Shown piece by piece: positions 22,965 to 34,180 of a stretch of DNA of 64,000 nucleotides. Positions within the stretch are counted from its first letter, which is position 1. The number at the start of each line of letters is the position of its first letter. The DNA lies in the NCBI GenBank assembly GCA_963281155.1, contig CAUJLY010000003.1, positions 4,898,001 to 4,962,000 on the forward strand, read 5' to 3'. This stretch comes from Rhabditophanes sp. KR3021 (lineage: Eukaryota; Nematoda; Chromadorea; Rhabditida; Alloionematidae). Made by a program: the position numbers and the translations under genes. The notes under the pieces were generated by a model, which was given only the letters and a program-made list of their open reading frames with translations, made no database searches and was not told the origin of the DNA.

Positions 22965-25900
22965 TTATGTATCGCATCTTAAAGTCTTTGGAATTACCGA
23001 AAATTGTATCAAAGGAGTACTTTTATCAAGAGCTCCGCTCGTTTCAAAGCATTCCAAGGCTTGAATTGGGCGATCTTGCTCGAGTAAGATTGTTCCTAAG
23101 ACATTCCAGTGTTCGTGATTCAATGGATCAATGTTTATTACATCTCGAAGTAATTTTTCTGTCATTTCATAATTTCCTTGATTTTTATATATTTTTGATA
23201 AATGAAGTAAACTGGGAATATGAGTTGGTGTAATACTTAAGGCCGCTAAATAATAGCTCTTTGCTTCACTGATTAATTTTCCTTCAATTTCTAGATCTCC
23301 ACACTCATCTGCTCTTTTGTTTAATAAACGGCCACGTAAAAATAATGCTTGATGGGAGTTTGGAAATATTGAACAGGCTTCTTCAACGCAAGAAGTCACT
23401 TCTCTAATTTTGTTTAAATCTATAAATAACTCCGCTAATTCAACCCACAAATTCGCTTGTAATCGAAAAGCTGTCATCAAGTCAACACTTTTTGTTGACA
23501 TAGATTTTAAGCCAAGTGATTCAGAAATAGTTGAAGCCATTGCTCCTAATTCGCTAGAACATGTTTGATGCACTCCTGGCATTACTGATTGTCGTTCTAG
23601 TACTTCTGAATATGCACCTAAAGAAACGTGATTAATATTACAAAATCACATAATATGATGGATCTTTCTGATCATGTTTAATAATATAACATTTTTTATG
23701 TTTTGAAAAGGCAAGAATTGATAAAGCGTTTTTTAACATTCAAATTTACTTCACTCATAAAGGTGTTTTATATCTCATTTAAGTTGATATTTTGATTATG
23801 AAGCGACAATTAGCACATGGTGGAAGTCAAGAGGAACGCGGCTTATGGAGATTTTAGACAATAAAAAACAAATTGTAGCTTTCTATTTTGACGAGTTGAC
23901 TGCAAATGAAGCTTTAGCATTTGAATACACTATCACAATGGACCTTCAAAATATTTTGAGCAACATTGATGCATCGGGACAATTCAATGGTGTTATGTTC
24001 AAGAAACACCCAGAAACTATTAGAAGAATCTGTGAGATGGTCATAGGCAAAATCTATTTCTCTTTAAAGGATACTTCTCAATAGTATTCTGTCTAATTTA
24101 AATTATTGTGTCTTCCATTTAATAAACGTTTTTGATATTGATCAGCTGTTATTTTGTATACACTTTTTGATTGTTTTTTACTTACCTAAATTTAACGAAA
24201 CGTGCGATTGGTGTGAAATTATTCCAATGGAGTTGGCAAGAAGTGGAGTGAATGAATACCCATTATCTCTTTGGTTGCCTTTTACCACGGATTCTGTCCC
24301 CCCTGCATTACTTACAGAATATACACTTTTCTTAGTTGAGAAGTTTTCCTCTCCAACAGGATTGTATGGGCCATATGAATTGAATAGTGGTTTTTGAAGA
24401 TTCTTCCAAAATTGCAAGAGGTTTTTTGAAGTTCCCATTGCTTCTTGGACACGCTCGCATTTCATTTCCAACTTAAGTCTCAGTACTAGTAATCCGTAGT
24501 TTGAAGGAAATTCTTCCAACGCCTCAGTAATAACGGAAAGAGCGCCATTGAAATCTTTATTAGCAGTCAACAATAAAGCTAGCAACATAATGTTCCATGG
24601 GTTTTCTGCATTTAATTCTAGTGCTTGGTTGCATCGCTTTTGGGCCATTTCCAAATCTCTGGCATTTGCATAATTTAGAGCAGAGAGGAAGTATGCCATA
24701 TCGTCTTTAGGGTCAAGATCAATTGATCTATCAAACATGGCAATACTCTTGGCTAATACTTTTTTTCTTTCATCAAAAGACATAATGGTTTGTAATTTGC
24801 TGCTGTACGAAATGGCATACACCAAACTAGCTCTGGCTTCCATCCACGTTCCACGGGCAGCCTCAAAAGCTTTGTTAGATGCATAAATTGCATGGTCAAC
24901 TTCCATAGATGAATCCAATTCTAGTTTGGCTAAAAATAAATATTTCATCATCGAAGTTTGATTGTTCTTATTATTTTCATCCGATTCCAAGGTATCAATT
25001 AATTGCCGAAGTACTTTAGTAGCTCTCATATAACTTCCATTCGACATTAGAGTTAAAACGAATTGAAGCCAAATATGAGAATCATTGTTGGCAAACTTCA
25101 TAGCTCTTTCAAAAACCTTGCACAAAACTCCATATTGACCTAAGCTCGACAAAATAAGTGTAATGAATGAATGTACAACTGTAACATTTTTAAGACTGCT
25201 TTCTCTGCGAGCAGCACAATCCTCGGCTCTACTTAACACAACGTCCTTAGAAGCTAATGCTTCGGCGATAAATAAAAGTAACAGGATTTCTTCCGTGTTA
25301 TTATTTGGGCAAAAGTGTAAGTGATTTGGTCCCGAATAAAAGACAAGACTTTGACTTTTTTCATCCATTGTCTTTGAATCCCCATAAGTATTTCTCTCGA
25401 ATCTGTGCTTAACAAGAATTTCAGCTAAAAATCTACTGAACTTTTTCATTATCTTCTCGCCAATATACTTATCACCCATTCGTGTCAAAATTTTTCTGTA
25501 CCACTCGATTCCTTCAATATCCCACCTAGATGCATTGTCTTTGCCTTTCATGGCAAATTGCGGCAATTTTTGAAGGACTGATTCCATAATTCCTCCAATT
25601 ATATTGTCCTTTCTTTTGCTTAGATCGGTTGGGATAGAAGTTCGAGTGTGAGAGAATAGACTTTTCTCTAATTCAGTGACATAACTGATTCCAAGTTCCG
25701 CTGCGAATTTGAAACAATCAAAACACTTCGTCCTAGTCGCTTCGTCAATTTTCCCATGTTCTTTTAGACACATCTTTTCCAGTGTCAATCCTTTGACTGA
25801 ATAACCCTCTGCCACCAACTTTAATACTCTTAGTGTTTCGAATTTGGTTGACAAACTATCGGAATGACTTTTTTCAATGTCAGATAAAGCTTGAGGGTAC

Positions 25901-26232
25901 ATCTCGGAAATGTAATGTAATTTGGATAGTAACAAATACGTTTCCATCTTCATACATTCATCTCCTTTTTCGTTTAACTTTTTCAGAACTTTTAAAAGAA
26001 GTGTCTCACAATCTTTTAGATGCTTGTAATGATCACCAGCTGGGACGATTTTTGAATGCTTGCCAATATATTGTTCTAGTTGAACCTCGGCCTGATAAAA
26101 ATCCAAGTCTGATGTTGCTGATACTTTTGTTCTGATACCAGGTAACAAGGCTTCCACTCTGTTCCAATTGCACTCATTCCGGCAATTGCCTATTTCAGTT
26201 TCATACCGACTTCCTTTCCATTTTGAAGTCAT
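22965..26232 (-). CDS. TTC7: Tetratricopeptide repeat protein 7 (PI4KA complex)
   Basis: TTC7 scaffolds EFR3 and FAM126 to bring PI4-kinase alpha to the plasma membrane. Exons 26232-24186 and 23617-22965 join in phase to 899 aa, close to the human 843-858. The N-terminus GSRYETEIGNCRNECNWNRV matches the GSRLETEIERCRSECQWERI opening of TTC7. Many TPR-like helices follow, including SIDLDPKDDMAYFLSALNYA and AMAQKRCNQALELNAENPW-like repeats, and the family ending PLIQFSVIPKTL resembles PVLPFSIIPREL. The start ATG is immediately preceded by TTTTAG, a trans-splice-like acceptor with no 5' leader. The Tim8 gene ends only 143 bp upstream on the same strand, so the pair looks like an operon with TTC7 downstream. 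A small opposite-strand ORF lies in the 568-bp intron. Confidence 0.93.
23845..24084 (+). CDS. Possible small protein nested in the TTC7 intron, opposite strand
   Basis: A 79-codon open frame, MEILDNKKQIVAFYFDELTA... to ...KIYFSLKDTSQ, lies wholly within the TTC7 intron on the plus strand. Composition is protein-like (amphipathic, charged, no low complexity): LAFEYTITMDLQNILSNID and KKHPETIRRICEMVIGKIYF look like two helices around a turn. An AATAAA signal follows at about 24119, before the end of the intron. Upstream in the same frame the reading stays open for about 18 codons without an ATG, so a spliced 5' exon is possible. No family was recognised. It could be a nested gene or a retroposed fragment. 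Confidence 0.4.
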   Translation: MEILDNKKQIVAFYFDELTANEALAFEYTITMDLQNILSNIDASGQFNGVMFKKHPETIRRICEMVIGKIYFSLKDTSQ

Positions 26233-26246
26233 CTAAAATTCTTAAT
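26233..26246 (-). promoter_or_regulatory. Candidate trans-splice acceptor at the TTC7 start
   Basis: AATTTTAG directly abuts the TTC7 ATG, so a cis-spliced exon or a spliced leader must supply the 5' end of the mRNA. With Tim8 143 bp upstream on the same strand, spliced-leader trans-splicing within an operon is the simplest reading. Confidence 0.5.
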
Positions 26247-26375
26247 AAAGCATTCGTATGTTATAGGAAAAGTATTAAAAATCGAAGATACGATTAAATG
26301 GAAGAATAATGTAAAAACTAATATTTATTCTAATGAAAACAAGTATTAACTAGCTTTGTAACAAACTTTAAATCT

Positions 26376-26672
26376 TTACCACCATCCAGATTTTTTAGCA
26401 TCAATTGGCTGTTGAGTACTTGATTGCTGGGAGCCCCCTTGACCTGATTGAAAATGATTGACCATAAAAACAGATGCATCGAGCATTCTGTTAACACAGT
26501 TGTTAAGGCATCTCTCGTTTTTGGCTTCCATTTTACTTGAGTAACGGTTGTCGGGAAAGCACATGTCCCAGCATCGCCCAGCTAGTGTATGTACTTGCTC
26601 GGCAAATTTGGCCTTTTGTGTTTCGGCTTGTAATTCGTGAAGGAAACCAGATAAGGCAGGATCGGTATTCAT
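26376..26672 (-). CDS. Mitochondrial import chaperone Tim8
   Basis: Small intermembrane-space chaperone that, with Tim13, escorts hydrophobic precursors to the inner membrane. Intronless, 98 aa. The twin CX3C motif is CWDMC (Cys34, Cys38) and CLNNC (Cys55, Cys59), separated by 16 residues; these form the two disulphides. The leading helix LHELQAETQKAKFAEQVHTL matches Tim8 more closely than Tim9, 10 or 13. The tail is Gln/Ser rich and ends GWW. The start ATG lies 6 nt after TTTTTTAG, a trans-splice-like acceptor. TTC7 begins 143 bp downstream on the same strand. The C. elegans equivalent is named ddp-1 as I recall; the symbol is left blank here. Confidence 0.92.
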   Translation of the reverse strand: MNTDPALSGFLHELQAETQKAKFAEQVHTLAGRCWDMCFPDNRYSSKMEAKNERCLNNCVNRMLDASVFMVNHFQSGQGGSQQSSTQQPIDAKKSGWW

Positions 26673-26944
26673 TATTAACTAAAAAATGCGTGTAAAGAGA
26701 ATTATCAATTGGTTGAAATATTTGTCTTGGCTCAAAACCTGTATTATTGGCAAAATATTTAAATAGAAAATTTATTTTATTGGACAAGTATAGATACAAG
26801 GGAAGTGTTAATTTGTGGGCAAAGAATTAACTTAATTGATAACCACAAGGTGGTAAAACCAATATTTTGTTATAAAAAAGGGAGAGCCGGTGTTCACAAC
26901 AACGTAAAAAGGTAAAATTGACAAAATAATAATGTTAAAATAGA
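26673..26944. other. Intergenic upstream of Tim8
   Basis: AT-rich flank that probably contains the Tim8 (operon) promoter. No coding frame or named motif was seen. Confidence 0.4.
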
Positions 26945-27190
26945 AGGATGTGCGAGATGCACATCTCTCACAAGGATACTTGGAAAGGAGCATCCTTTAT
27001 CATCAATGACGTGGGTCCTTAGGCTTGGAGACAGGTCCGTCTGCTTCCTTCTTTCCCTATTTGCGCAAGAGCATCCGCATAGATGTCTCCGAGACTTGTG
27101 GCACGGGTTTCTTGGATTAGTAAAACTTGATCAGGCAGTAGGCTTTGGCAATTCAATTCTAGAATCTTGTGAAGGGCTGTTTTGCTACAC
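26945..27190 (+). ncRNA. Candidate structured non-coding RNA
   Basis: A GC-enriched island of about 240 bp in AT-rich DNA with nested complementarity. Near one end GATGTGC (26948-26954) pairs with GCACATC (26960-26966) across 5 nt, and AAGGAT (26972-26977) pairs with ATCCTT (26992-26997). A longer stem pairs 27024-27033 with 27084-27093 (ten contiguous pairs including GGAGACA with TGTCTCC), extends two pairs past a mismatch, and encloses a TGCG (27062-27065) with CGCA (27076-27079) hairpin. No SL, U-snRNA, RNase P or SRP signature was recognised, and the strand is arbitrary. A minus-strand frame (KILELNCQSLLPDQ...) is open for about 54 codons, so a decayed coding relic is the main alternative. 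Confidence 0.4.
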
Positions 27191-28397
27191 ACACATATTT
27201 ATTATTATTTTGATTGTAAAATAATTGTATGTGACAATTTTATAAGATTGCAAAAATCAACAATAAGTGGTAATTACGGACAAAACAATCTTTGTTAATT
27301 GTGTGTGACAATTTTTACTGATGTATGAGTAACAATTTTTAAAAATTACACTGACGCAATTTGGTATCTTTGCAATACATTTTCAATTATGGTGGTATGC
27401 ACTCCTCTAGTTAGTATAATAAAAAATGAGAAACTAAAATTAATAATAGCTGTAGTTTTTAAATAATACACGTTATCAAACCAAAGAATGATAATAGTAT
27501 TAGTCAATTTTAACTTATTTAAGGCCTGTCCATGATATTTTGACTATACACTGGCTTTAATCAAGAAGGATTTAATAATGCACTAAAATGCATGATTTCG
27601 GTACTGGACAAATTAACGATATGTTTATCTTTTTAATAACTCAATTATCAAATAATTCAAGTTCAACAATTTTTTAGGCTCAAGACATTCAAAAAATCAA
27701 CATTTTTGCGATGATGAGTTTTAAAATATACTAAATGTTAATGATTTTTCAGGATTTTTAAGAAACGACCTTTGTGATGTTCATTAAACTCATGCATATC
27801 GTTTAAAAAGTTATTGCATACATGTTAGGTGTTAAAAAATATATTTTAGCAGACCGATTATTAAATAATTAGATAAAACAAAAGACTTTTTGATCATATT
27901 TACCAAAATGATTTAATTGTTATTTATTACAGACGCAAATTTAAGAAAATGTAGTTGGCAATTTTTTAAAAACACTATAAACAAAGTTCACAAATTGCAT
28001 ATCAAAAAATCTTCGGTAATTGTCGTAAGAATAAAATCATATCTTTGTGTTCAGTTTTACTAAATCACATAAACAATTATGCATATTTAATGCGTGTATC
28101 AAAATCATTATTTTCGGTAATCATAATCAAGGGGAGTAATTATGATCGGAACGATAATATATATTTTGTGTGTACTTCTGTTGGAATAAAGTTGAAAGCC
28201 CCCCTCCCAAAGTGAGTCCAGATAAACAAGTAAAATAAATAGAAACTTTTATTTTAAACAAGTAAATTAAGACTGATTTTGGTAACAAAATCAAGGCATA
28301 ATAAATGGAAATAGTAAGGGATAATTTAGATATAGTTAAATCTTAATAAATTTACACTAATACTCGAACTATCCAAACCATACAACAACTGACGTCT
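27191..28397. other. Intergenic, nothing recognised
   Basis: About 1.2 kb of AT-rich DNA between the structured island and the Tom6-like gene, with no coding frame of note. Confidence 0.5.
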
Positions 28398-28610
28398 TTA
28401 ATAAAACAAATTTTTGAATCCAATCTTGTCTCCGAATCTTGCAACTAGAAAGATTTGAATAAAATAAGTTAATTAAGACTTACCAAGTTCAATTCCAACA
28501 GCCAAAAGAACGAAATTGCTCAAATTTTGAAGTGATTCACGTTTGACCTGATCACGTTCTCTAGCAACTTCCTGTTGACTGCGAGCCAAACCCATATTTC
28601 CTGGAAACAT
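28398..28610 (-). CDS. Small mitochondrial outer-membrane Tom protein, Tom6-like
   Basis: Two exons, 28610-28484 and 28444-28398, join across a 39-bp intron to 57 aa, too short for ordinary ORF calling. After MFPGNMGLARSQQEV comes a charged segment and one hydrophobic stretch, LSNFVLLAVGIELVARFGDK. The pattern ERDQVKR...NL..F...VGIELVA resembles the tail of vertebrate TOMM6 (DRNDFRRNLILNL..GVWLARNL) and more loosely TOMM5. A single C-terminal-half membrane helix fits a small Tom subunit of the import pore. The ATG lies 8 nt after TATTTCAG, again a trans-splice-like site. The gene structure is well supported; the family name is tentative because such short proteins carry little signal. Confidence 0.6.
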
Positions 28611-28885
28611 TTTGATATCTGAAATAGATATTTAAGATTAATATTTGAAAATCCACATAGCATACATTTGAAAACGGGGTTAATTATTAGTGTGTTAGAG
28701 AAGACGCGTTTTGCCATATGTTGTCGCGCTAGGAGACGGTCAAAGATAGGATGATTTGAATTAAAATGGCTGTGTCGAAAATCATAGTTAAAACAATGCA
28801 CATTTATTGCAAACGTTAAAATAATTAAATGCAAAATGAAAAGGTAGTTGAAAGATGATAAAAATAACTTTTAATAAAAGTCTTT

Positions 28886-30209
28886 TTAATCAGAAATTGT
28901 ATTTAAGCGGTATAGCAATTTTCGCCTCATTTTCTTGTTTTTAATTTTTATCATTAGCTGTTTATATTCCTTTAATGACATCTTTTTAAACCAATTTCTC
29001 CAAACAAAGCCTCTCTTGTTGCACTTTACAGATGTTAAAAAAGAACTTCTAGCATTGTGATATGTTTTCTGAAATTTCTTATTTTTCCTCTTCCAAATGA
29101 CTAATTGCTTACATAAAGAACAAAAGTTATCGTCTTTCCGTCTGTCAATGTCTATAATATTCCAGTTATGCTTGCGATACTCGAAAAATTTTAAGTAATC
29201 AGCGCGATTACTAATTAGTTTTCGTAGGTAGATTCCTAATTGTTGTGGTGAATTAAAATCATCCATTGCTATGAAACTATGAGGAGGAGCACCTTTATAG
29301 TATTTCCTCATGCCGACAATTGGAATTGAATTGAAATGTGAACGATGCCAATATTTTTCTGTGACATAGTCCTCACAATCGCTATTTTCTAAGGCTAAGT
29401 AGAAATAATACCTCTCATAAATGTCTTTAAATTCAGCACTATTTCGAGATGCTTCAATTCTGTTATAAGTACAAGCTCCAAATTGGTGCACTTTGATAAA
29501 TTTTTTTAACAATTGAACAGTTATCTCTCTTTCAGAGGCCGAAACGCAATCTGAGTTTGTCCAGATAATTGTTTTATCTTTGTATTTTAAAATTTCCTTT
29601 GCGTTGGTTATCCAATTTATATCAGCTAAAGGTAAAGTCTTCTTCTTATTAATTACTTGGACCCAAGGCCCTCCGTATCTCTTTTGAACATCGGATTTTG
29701 TTGAAAATGTGTAGGTTAAATTAAAAAAATTATCTGCCCAGGTATTGCCATTTTTTCCATCACTAAACATTACATTTATTAAAAAGACTTTTATACTCAC
29801 AACATTTGTATATGGTAAGGCGGTTCGAAATTCATATAAACATAAATTTGATTGCTTTTCCTCATTTTAGGAATATCTGTTACATCGGCTTTCAACTCTT
29901 TAAATAGAATGACGTCTGATGTTCGTATCAAACTCCTATTGTTTGTATAAACACATTCGGGATATGTCGGGCAAATGAACCTATACTTTTCGCTTTTCCA
30001 TAGTTTAGACCATTGGAGTATTACAATCTGTTAATAATTATAGAGATACAAAATGATAATATCTTAAACGTTACCTTATTCTGCGAAATATTTATTTCTA
30101 AGGGTGTAATTAATGTTTTAGCTAAAATATGTGCTCTTATAATTTGTGCTTCATAAAAATGCAACAAAGTTAAAAGTGTACTCAAAGTTGTTTGGCAAAT
30201 TCGCGTCAT
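28886..30209 (-). CDS. Alpha-1,3-fucosyltransferase, GT10 family
   Basis: Golgi enzyme transferring fucose from GDP-fucose to N-acetylglucosamine or the glycan core. Exons 30209-30075, 30027-29801 and 29762-28886 join in phase to 412 aa. A short hydrophobic segment, LSTLLTLLHFY near the N-terminus, is a weak candidate signal-anchor. The catalytic domain shows NFFNLTYTFSTKSDVQKRYG, like the LFNWTLSYRADSDVFVPYG region, and the GT10 signature YYFYLALENSDCEDYVTEKY followed by NSIPIVGM and HSFIAMDDFNSPQQL. The C-terminus has an unusual basic extension (WRNWFKKMSLKEYKQLM... ending LYRLNTISD). Nematodes have several fut genes; orthology is not resolved. Confidence 0.92.
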
Positions 30210-30411
30210 AAATTATTTAACTAGTATAATAAAACACTATTAATTCCTTATGCAAAAAAGTATTTGTTATGACGAATATTTTTTGTAAAATATGGTTTAT
30301 CTTTTTATTTTTAGACTCATAACTTGCTCGTGACCTAATCTTTTAAATCTTATTCAACAAAATTTCTATACATAACAATATAATGTTGATATTTAAAATA
30401 GAGTTGAAAAA

Positions 30412-31436
30412 ATGAAATATTTTAATTATTTGGAAATGGTTCTTTACCCAGTTGGAATTTGCTCAAGCATAGTGACTCTTACAATTTTTTTAAAACTTAA
30501 GCCATATCATATTCATTTGTGGAGTTTATTAGTATTTTTTGTAATATGCAGCATAATTAAATCTATCACTCGATTAACGTTAATTGGAATTGAACTTTGG
30601 TATGGAGAATTTTATGAAAATAATTTACTTCTTAATCTCATTATTTGGTTTCATAGTTTGGTATATTTTGGAACAGTAGAAGCTTTTCTAATAGTTTTTG
30701 AAAGAACGACTGCGACAATTTTTGTTAAAGTTTATGAATATAAAAGATATCCTGCATTTGTTTTTATTCTTATGTTCATAATATGGTTAACAGTATTTTT
30801 CCTTTTTCGATGTAAGTGAAAGAGTCTCAAGATATAATTTTTAATTTCTAGATACACCCACAAAATTACTAGCAGCTGCCGAAGTATTTATTGTAATAGT
30901 AACTCTAATTGTAAGTTGTTAAATGTTTTGATTCTAACTAATTTTAAATACGTAGTTCTTGTTTTTTCTTTTAAAGCGACTGAAGTTAAATTTGAAAAGA
31001 GCAGGTGATTCATTCTTAAAAAATGGTAATTATGAGCTGTCAGAAATTTATCAGATAAATGAAAATTATAAAACAACAGGAAAATTATTATTATTCGTCA
31101 AATTAATATCAATGTTTGCCATTTTAAATGCGTCAACAGCTTTTGTATTTCAGTTCTATGAGTTAGAAATTGCAATGGACGCTTATTTTGTTCTTATAAA
31201 CCTAAAGACTGTTATCACGCCATTATTATTACTAAATGTATGTTTCAAGAAACAAAATAATAATTTACTCCTTTCAGAGCCATAGATCGTTGCTTAATGA
31301 ATTCAAAATAATGCTCAGAATTAAATCTCGGAAAGTTCATTCTTTGAATTACATAAATAATGAAAGACAGCATGTGGACGATACAAGAAAACATTTTGAA
31401 ATGTTATGCAGAACGTGGAATCCACCATTTAAATAA
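30412..31436 (+). CDS. Nematode seven-helix chemoreceptor, Sre-like
   Basis: Putative chemosensory G-protein-coupled receptor. Exons 30412-30811, 30852-30910, 30956-31237 and 31278-31436 join in phase to 299 aa. Several hydrophobic helices are evident, for example VGICSSIVTLTIFL, LWSLLVFFVICSII and FVFILMFIIWLTVFFLF. After the third or fourth helix comes ERTTATIFVKVYEYKRYP, which resembles the ER..A..F..DYE motif of the nematode Sre class. The last exon (SHRSLLNEFKIMLRIK...) is a basic cytoplasmic tail. It diverges from the fucosyltransferase across a 202-bp gap, so the two probably share regulatory DNA. Family level is moderate: Srab and Sra relatives have a related motif. Confidence 0.8.
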
Positions 31437-31639
31437 AAGACTTGCACACACACAAAATTTACGGTCCGTTTTGTCTCTAGGTCTGCACAAAGTGTACAAT
31501 CTGTTTACGTAAAGAATGTGTTGTCTAAGGACAGTAAAATTAATTTATTAAGATAATCTTAAACGAATTTTGTTTACTAATTAGTACTAAAATTTGAATT
31601 TAAAATAGAAGTTAGGCACTATATTTTGTAAATTTTTTA

Positions 31640-33275
31640 TTATCTAATCAGGAAATAAAAGACAAAACTTAAATTTGTTTACACTCCCAGATAAAATATT
31701 ATTTGCTGAAGACGGTAAATTACTTGCAGTGATTGGAGAACGATATTGTGAACTTTTTGTATACAAAAACACTGACATGGTTATTTCGGGATTTTGGTAT
31801 CACAATCTTTTCATTTTAAAACGAAGAAAACAAATTGCTATACAACACTCAAACAAGAACTGTATTTTCACAACAAATGAGTGTTGACGATTATCTTCTA
31901 GAATGCAAACGAAACTCTTTCCTATATTAGCACTGGATTGAATTAATAGCTCAACACTTTGCAATCTCTAAACCCCGGGATAAAGAAACCACTGTTTTAG
32001 TTGAAGATGAAAATAAATATACGAATTTCTGTGGTAGATACCAAATGATGTAGAAGATCCCTAAACCAACACTAACTCTTATACTCTTTGGCCATTAATG
32101 TCTATTTTTTATAAAATGTAATTATTTAATGTGTTATTAATACTTATAGTGACTAACGTACCAACGATTACAATGAAGAAACCTCTAAAGACCGCTAGAG
32201 AATTGTTGATGTAATATTTAACTAATGGTTACAAATTAAAGAGAGCTTCACCTAGTTTGCCAAAAGAAATTATCACAATTTATCATAATCATTTATAGGT
32301 CCCAAGGTTATGGTAAGTCAAATGTAAAGAAATATTTGATAAAATCGGAAAAATTGTGGGTTAGATAAACTATCTTTCTACTTAATGTATGGTCTTCTTT
32401 TGTTGAACCCAGTTACGTATCCTTGAGCATCATAAAAGAAATTGAATCAATCAGATTAGGGAACAAGGATTATATAATTGAAGAGCAAATGACGGGGGTT
32501 GTAGATTTTTAAGCGCTGTTATTGGACATAGAAGACCTTCTGCTGCCTATCCATGTATTAAATGCATTTCCAAGACAAAAATTAATAAAACAGGAAAGAC
32601 TTGGGCCAAATTTAAAGTAGGTATGAATCGTGGAAAGCTGCTATTACTCACCTCAAAAAGAAATTTTCTCTTGACAATGAGCCATTATTTGATATCCACC
32701 CCGATTGTATTCATGTCCCGTTTCTTCATATATCAATGGGGATCTTCGAAAGTAGCTATGATGGAATTAGGAATCGCCTCTACGATCTTGATAATCCTAG
32801 GTTAGATGGAAATTATGTGTCTGACGAGCATGGCGAAGAAGACGATTTAATGGACATTAGCAATGTTTCTGAAGACCAAGGAGAATGATGGATCAGAGTA
32901 ATGATATTGAGGAAGGAATAAATGACGAAGAAGAGAATGAAGGGAAAATGAAGAAGAGCAGCATATTGATTATTCTGATGATGAAGATGGATTCCTATGC
33001 AATTTGAGCTGGCAAAAAAGATGCATATAGTGAAAATGGCTGAACAAATTTTTTAAGGATGTTATGAGCATATTAGGAAAAAATTGCCAAATATTACCTC
33101 ATATGACCGTGTGATTTTTAAAATAAAAGTATCTTCATGTATAGCAGTCAAAACTGTAATGAAAAAATATTTCTTGACCAAAAATGACACTTTTTCAGAG
33201 CTACCCCTACGAATATCCTTGAGTAACATTTTTTCTAAAACATACTCAATTGAATTAGTTTTTCCTCCTGATTAA
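31640..33275 (+). mobile_element. Decayed DNA-transposon remnants
   Basis: Several short plus-strand coding pieces in shifting frames, broken by stops. Examples are LPDKILFAEDGKLLAVIGE, VLVEDENKYTNFCGRYQ (about 31998), PLFDIHPDCIHVPFLHISMG (about 32687) with an acidic stretch after it, and KKLPNITSYDRVIFKIKV (about 33080). The HPDCIHVPFLHISMGIF phrase resembles the LHITLG.F motif of uncharacterised transposon-encoded proteins common in invertebrate genomes. No terminal inverted repeat or target duplication could be identified by eye, so the boundaries are approximate. The element is clearly non-functional. Confidence 0.5.
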
Positions 33276-34180
33276 GAATATATCATAATACCGGCATTAA
33301 AATTAAACAGACTATTTTACACGAAATTGTACCTCCGTGATATACAATAGATTGATACATTCTAAGACAACTTCAGACAAAAGTACAGTATTATTAAATA
33401 AGATTTTTTGGAGTTTTATAACTAGTTTACTGTCATACAATGGTGTTTATCCTTTTCTTAAGTTTATGATCATAAGCATATTTTATAAAAATATTTTTTA
33501 GCAAAACTGCAAGAACTGATTTTTTACAATTTTATTGACAATCAAAACATAGAGTAAATTGTAAAACAAATAAATTTGCTATTCCATGTATTATTTAAGC
33601 ACTTTTAATTTTTAAAAATTTGAATTTGTTTTGCGTAATAAAAGTTAATAAACATTATGAATTCATGAGATTTTAAGTCCAAGAGCTTATAAATAAACTT
33701 TTATTATTGTGAATAATGATATTTTCCTGTCTGATTGTAATTTCCTAGTATCCATAAGTAATGTTATTTTCAAAACTACCCATAACATACTTTTCTTCCT
33801 CATACACTGAAGATGTGATAAAAATGTGTTTTTGAATAAATTACTAATAATTACGCCATTATTTTCTCACACTGAAAAGGTGCTTTTTGCCGTGACTTAA
33901 TTAAAAATGTAGCATGTAATGTTTAGGGAATCAACTCAGTGTCACGGAAGGAATTAGATAAACATTGATAAAGTATATAATTCCAAAAAACATTTAGTAC
34001 AGATTATGACAAGATTTTCATAAAGAAATAACTAATGATTATTTTCAAATTTACAAATAATAGAATATTCGTGTCATATTATTATTTTACAATCCAACAA
34101 TCTTAATAAATTATTCGGATGACATTTGTTTATTGCTTTGGATGATAATTTCAATTGTTCTTCGAATACTTTTTTTTATT
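33276..34180. other. Intergenic, nothing recognised
   Basis: AT-rich DNA between transposon debris and the receptor pseudogene. The 5' helices of the pseudogene might extend into it but are not recognisable. Confidence 0.4.

Noticed and set aside
27000..27190. Bacterial-SRP-like string GAAGGAAGCAG on the minus strand of the structured island
   Set aside because: The flanking helices expected of SRP RNA are not in the right order, and an 11-base match is weak.
27006..27224. A 72-codon plus-strand frame (MTWVLRLGDRSV...)
   Set aside because: It coincides with the structured island, ends in hydrophobic intergenic sequence, and has no family resemblance.
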